From Oscillospiraceae bacterium (GTDB lineage Bacteria > Bacillota > Clostridia > Oscillospirales > Oscillospiraceae), in the NCBI GenBank assembly GCA_009787625.1, contig WQSX01000001.1, positions 1 through 64,000 on the forward strand: a DNA stretch of 64,000 nucleotides, read 5' to 3'. The notes under the pieces were generated by a model, which worked only from the letters and a program-made list of their open reading frames with translations, did not search any database and was not told where the DNA came from. Below, in pieces: positions 61,201 to 64,000 of this stretch (the first letter of the stretch is position 1; every line of letters starts with the position of its first letter). The position numbers and the translations under genes are program-made.

Positions 61201-62499
61201 ATGAGATTTTTTATTGGCTCAGTTCCGTTTTTTAATGCGAATATGTCAGTCCACGCCTACAAAATGATGACACAGGACGGGGACAAACTCCTTGGAACAG
61301 CAGAGGATCACCGTATGTTAGGTGGTGAATTGATGGCGCTCGCCCTCGATTATGTCAAGGAGATAGGCACTGAACCATTTGCCGGAGAGACAGAGCTGTT
61401 TGTTGACATCAGCAAATATCAGCTCCTTATTGGTATGCCCTTGTCCCTTGGGATTCCACCGGAAAAAGTTGTATGTGTGGTAAAAAAAGAAGCGCTTGCA
61501 GACAATGCCACATCGGCAAAACTAGGCAGATTAAAGAGAAAAGGCTACAAGCTCGCCATAGAAGGTTACCCCCGCACGATGAGCATGGACACGGCAGTTA
61601 ATGTTTTTGACTACGTATTGCTCAGTTGTCGGCACAAAGATTTTCAAAGAGAACTAAAAGAGATACGACCCTACATATTTAAAATACGCCTTGTCATCAC
61701 AGAAGTGCCGGACATGGAGAGTTTCAACAAATATTCAGGTGCAAGGGGAGTGCTATTGTCAGGCAATTTCTACAGCCAGCCGATTACAAAAGGCAAAACA
61801 GACATTTCACCTCTAAAAATAAACGCCCTGAACCTTCTCGGTCAAATAAATGACGAATCGTTCGAATTGGGAGAGGTTGCCGACATCATAGGAAGAGACC
61901 CTGCACTCTCAATTTCACTCCTGCGTTTTTTAAACACCATGAACCCTGACAGGAGCCGTAAAATAGACTCAATCCGTAACGCAGTGGCAATTTTGGGTCA
62001 AAATGAAGTACGAAAGTGGGCCACAGTAGCAATCTCAATAGGCATGGGAGAGGACAGACCCAGTGAAATCACAAGATTATCTCTGCTGAGAGCGAAATTT
62101 GCAGAAAATTTGGCGCCCACATTTGAACTGGCACTTAAATCCGGCTCTCTATTCATATCCGGGCTATTTTCGCTATTAGATGTAATTTTGCAAATGCCAT
62201 TGGAAAGAGCTATAAACGAAGTCGCTGCATCAGGAGAAATACGCGACACACTACTTGAAAAAAAAGGTTCTCTAAGCGACGTAATGAGCTTGGTACTTGC
62301 ATACGAGCAAGCAGATTGGCACAACACATCACTTCTGATGGTGCGATACGGCGTAGATGTAGACACGTTGACAAAAGCATATGTAGATTCACTCTACTGG
62401 TACAGGCAGCTCCTCGATGCCATAGAAGACGAAGAAGTCGCAGAGGAAGAGGCATCACTGGAAATAGCCAGCGAACTGGAAAATGAAAACCAAGCGTAA
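61201..62499 (+). CDS. Degenerate EAL plus HDOD signalling protein 2
   Basis: 432 residues, a full-length paralogue of the gene at 49865 with the same order: degenerate EAL-like barrel (FFIGSVPFFNANMSVHAYKMM) then HDOD domain (ISPLKINALNLLGQINDESFELGEVADIIGRDPALSISLLRFLNT). The EAL catalytic signature is again missing, so the loss predates the duplication. The C-terminus carries an extra acidic tail (EDEEVAEEEASLEIASELENE). HDOD proteins act in regulatory complexes and some clostridial ones with EAL domains affect motility or sporulation; the role here is open. It has its own promoter, and is followed by the three-stem element and ruvX. Confidence 0.87.
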   Translation: MRFFIGSVPFFNANMSVHAYKMMTQDGDKLLGTAEDHRMLGGELMALALDYVKEIGTEPFAGETELFVDISKYQLLIGMPLSLGIPPEKVVCVVKKEALADNATSAKLGRLKRKGYKLAIEGYPRTMSMDTAVNVFDYVLLSCRHKDFQRELKEIRPYIFKIRLVITEVPDMESFNKYSGARGVLLSGNFYSQPITKGKTDISPLKINALNLLGQINDESFELGEVADIIGRDPALSISLLRFLNTMNPDRSRKIDSIRNAVAILGQNEVRKWATVAISIGMGEDRPSEITRLSLLRAKFAENLAPTFELALKSGSLFISGLFSLLDVILQMPLERAINEVAASGEIRDTLLEKKGSLSDVMSLVLAYEQADWHNTSLLMVRYGVDVDTLTKAYVDSLYWYRQLLDAIEDEEVAEEEASLEIASELENENQA

Positions 62500-62505
62500 C
62501 AAGGA

Positions 62506-62634
62506 GTTAGTTTGAAAGAGTTCAAACTAACAAAGGAATGCGCCACTCGCTCCCCCTTTGGGGAACCGCGAGGTGATGTGCAAAATGACCAGTACTTTTC
62601 ATGGTTACTTTGTGTCTGAGATTTTTCGAAAGGA
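62506..62634 (+). repeat. Three-stem intergenic element, copy 4
   Basis: Stem 1 (62506-62531) is GTTAGTTTGAA/TTCAAACTAAC. Stem 2 (62540-62581) has CACTCGC/GCGAGGTG, where copies 1-3 have GATTTGC/GCAAATG; pairing is kept despite changes on both sides. Stem 3 (62583-62614) contains AATGACCAGTACTTTTC, a partial complement to the ruvX start region (62628-62649). Confidence 0.65.
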
Positions 62635-62646
62635 ATGGTCATTACA

Positions 62647-63054
62647 ATGAGAGTGATGGCAGTAGATTTCGGCGATGCACGTACAGGAGTGGCTGTCTCC
62701 GATACAACAAAAACTCTGGTGGGCGACGCATGGATAATTCTCTCCAAAAAAATGACAGAAACGGCGCAAAAGGTAGCTGAAGAAGCCGCCACACGCGACG
62801 TTTCTTGTGTCGTGGTAGGTCTGCCCAAGAATATGGACGGGAGTATAGGTCCCAGAGCAGAAAAAAGCAAAGAATTCGCGGAACTATTAGGTACCCTAAC
62901 CAAAGTAGAAATAAAACTATGGGATGAACGCCTGACAACAGTAAGCGCAAACAGAGTGCTGAAAGAGACCGGAAACTTCGGCAAAAAGCAAAAAAACAAA
63001 CGAGACGCAATAGCCGCCGCAATTATTCTGGAGAGCTATTTGGGTAGTTTGTAA
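62647..63054 (+). CDS. ruvX: YqgF/RuvX RNase H-fold protein (putative pre-16S rRNA nuclease)
   Basis: 135 residues, the normal RuvX/YqgF length. The N-terminal AVDFGDARTGVAVSD, the VVGLPKNMDGSIGPRAE loop and the WDERLTTVSANRVL block are diagnostic. It belongs to the RNase H-like fold and is implicated in 16S rRNA 5' maturation. The start at 62647 follows GAAAGG-13-ATG with GTCAT. The three-stem element separates it from the EAL-HDOD gene. Ends 13 bp from the convergent histidine kinase gene. Confidence 0.93.
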   Translation: MRVMAVDFGDARTGVAVSDTTKTLVGDAWIILSKKMTETAQKVAEEAATRDVSCVVVGLPKNMDGSIGPRAEKSKEFAELLGTLTKVEIKLWDERLTTVSANRVLKETGNFGKKQKNKRDAIAAAIILESYLGSL

Positions 63055-63067
63055 TTCAACTTCCCAC

Positions 63068-64000
63068 CTACCGCCATAAATACTTCCTCAGCGCACCAAC
63101 AACGAGCTCAAACTCCAGAGGCTTGCTTATATGCCCGTTCATGCCTGCGGCTAGGCAAGTCTCGACGTCTTCGCGAAATGCATTTGCTGTCATAGCCACA
63201 ATCGGCACTGAGTCGGCTTGTGGGGTATTGGACTGTCTAATGCGCCTTGTAGCTTCAAGGCCGTCCATCACAGGCATTTGTAAATCCATGAAAATCAAAT
63301 CATACTTTGAGGGGTTTGCGAGGAAAAGCTCAACAGCTTCAGCACCGTCAGTGGCGCAATCTATATCAAGATTGGTAGACTCCAGCATAGCCACAACAAT
63401 CTCACGGTTAATGTCAACATCCTCTGCAAGCATAACGGCGAAGCCGCTGAAATCAGCATTGGAAACAATACCATCACCGGGAGAGACGACACTGTCCGTG
63501 GCGGTCAGTTTGTTTTCACTGTATATAGGCTTCGCATGAGGATCAAACGGAAGCCGCACAATAAACGAGACCTTTGTGCCTCTTCCGAGAGTTGACTCAA
63601 GCCAAATCTTGCCGCCCATCATTTCGACGACACTCTTACAAATCGTAAGTCCGAGCCCTGCACCGCCGTACTTTCGAGAAGTACCGGATTCAGCTTGTTC
63701 AAAAGAGCTAAACAGATGAGCTTGTTGCTCAGGGCTTATGCCGATACCATTGTCGATAACCTCAAAAAGTATAGTGCAGTTGCTACTATGTTTCTCTTTT
63801 GCCACTAGGTTGAGCGTTATGGAACCACCCTCAGAAGTAAATTTGACCGAATTGGACAATAGGTTGGTAATGACCTGCATGAGCCGTTGGTCATCACCAA
63901 TAAAAGCATCAGGCAGAGCGGGATCAACGCTAAAGACCATTCTCTGCTGCTTTTGTTCAACACGGTAATTCATAAGATCCCTGACATGCGTGAGAAGTTC
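63068..64000 (-). CDS. Hybrid sensor histidine kinase, C-terminal part (runs off window)
   Basis: The reading frame is still open at the right edge; 310 residues are visible. They contain the end of the dimerisation region, an HATPase domain (N box NLLSNSVKF, G1 DNGIGI, G2 GAGLGLTICKSVVEMMGG) and a receiver domain (AEDVDINR, phosphorylated Asp in LIFMDLQMPVMDG, MTANAF, SKPL). An ATG at 63971-63973 is in frame but lies inside the kinase core, and codons upstream (ELLTHVRDLM) continue family-like sequence, so it is not the start. Its sensor region is outside the window. Confidence 0.88.
   Translation of the reverse strand, partial: ELLTHVRDLMNYRVEQKQQRMVFSVDPALPDAFIGDDQRLMQVITNLLSNSVKFTSEGGSITLNLVAKEKHSSNCTILFEVIDNGIGISPEQQAHLFSSFEQAESGTSRKYGGAGLGLTICKSVVEMMGGKIWLESTLGRGTKVSFIVRLPFDPHAKPIYSENKLTATDSVVSPGDGIVSNADFSGFAVMLAEDVDINREIVVAMLESTNLDIDCATDGAEAVELFLANPSKYDLIFMDLQMPVMDGLEATRRIRQSNTPQADSVPIVAMTANAFREDVETCLAAGMNGHISKPLEFELVVGALRKYLWR

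Noticed and set aside
63068-63973. Complete 301-residue histidine kinase starting at 63973
   Set aside because: The frame is open to the window edge and upstream codons continue the kinase; it is a truncated view of a longer gene.
1-64000. CRISPR array, prophage, integrase or IS transposase
   Set aside because: No regularly spaced direct repeats, no phage structural genes and no recognisable transposase or integrase were found on either strand.

Overview
The window looks like a chromosomal segment of a low-to-medium GC Gram-positive anaerobe, most likely class Clostridia. The evidence is the sigma-A type promoters (several close to TTGACA-17-TATAAT), GTG and TTG starts, a class B sortase with a surface substrate, butyrate kinase, type II pantothenate kinase, an ECF sigma/zinc anti-sigma pair and many heterodimeric ABC exporters. 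No 16S gene or other marker fixes the genus. There is no prophage, transposase gene or CRISPR array. What stands out is the number of structured intergenic repeats and regulatory RNAs.

Layout. 1-7.2 kb (minus strand): the start of a DUF421/YetF membrane protein, then a four-gene drug-efflux style operon. This operon has a heterodimeric ABC exporter, a GntR-ABC ATPase fusion and its permease. It is driven by a MerR-type promoter (19-bp spacer, central dyad) that faces a MerR regulator gene. 8-9 kb: trmL and tRNA-Arg(ACG). 8.9-19.5 kb (plus): U32 peptidase, mreC, mreD, a class B PBP (mrdA type), uvrA, mnmG. 19.5-23 kb: dusB, ECF sigma factor, anti-sigma factor, AIM24-like protein. 23.2-27.2 kb (minus): a second heterodimeric ABC exporter. 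Its 5' leader carries a 10-codon peptide with an Arg-Ile-Arg motif, competing stems and an intrinsic terminator. 27-31.7 kb: a large VWA cell-surface protein ending in a TPQTG sorting signal, and its class B sortase. 31.8-34.4 kb: an ABC-2 exporter pair and ogt. 34.5-36.8 kb: a large unknown protein with a cNMP-binding-like N-terminus.

37-43.7 kb (minus): a tight seven-gene operon cysK, cystathionine synthase/lyase, patB, sirtuin, HD hydrolase, SDR protein, butyrate kinase. Then come a CAT-anticodon tRNA and gdhA behind an orphan HisH/HisF-like pair whose HisF lacks key residues. 47-52.6 kb: tsaC, dihydropyrimidinase, an EAL-HDOD protein and a uracil/xanthine permease, suggesting pyrimidine uptake and breakdown. 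53-58 kb: a Lhr-like helicase and an ABC exporter pair. 58-64 kb: cheB, a DUF3810 zinc-protease-like protein, coaW, a second EAL-HDOD paralogue, ruvX and the end of a hybrid histidine kinase.

Two repeat families recur between genes. One is a modular three-stem element in four copies plus one fragment, lying just upstream of genes with a stereotyped start region (GAAAGG, 13 nt containing GTCAT, ATG). In two copies one strand of the third stem is almost perfectly complementary to the downstream Shine-Dalgarno region. The other is a 94-96 bp hairpin in four copies with an invariant loop and compensating changes in the stem. The exporter leader at 26.9-27.1 kb and the three-stem element are the best candidates for undescribed regulatory systems here.
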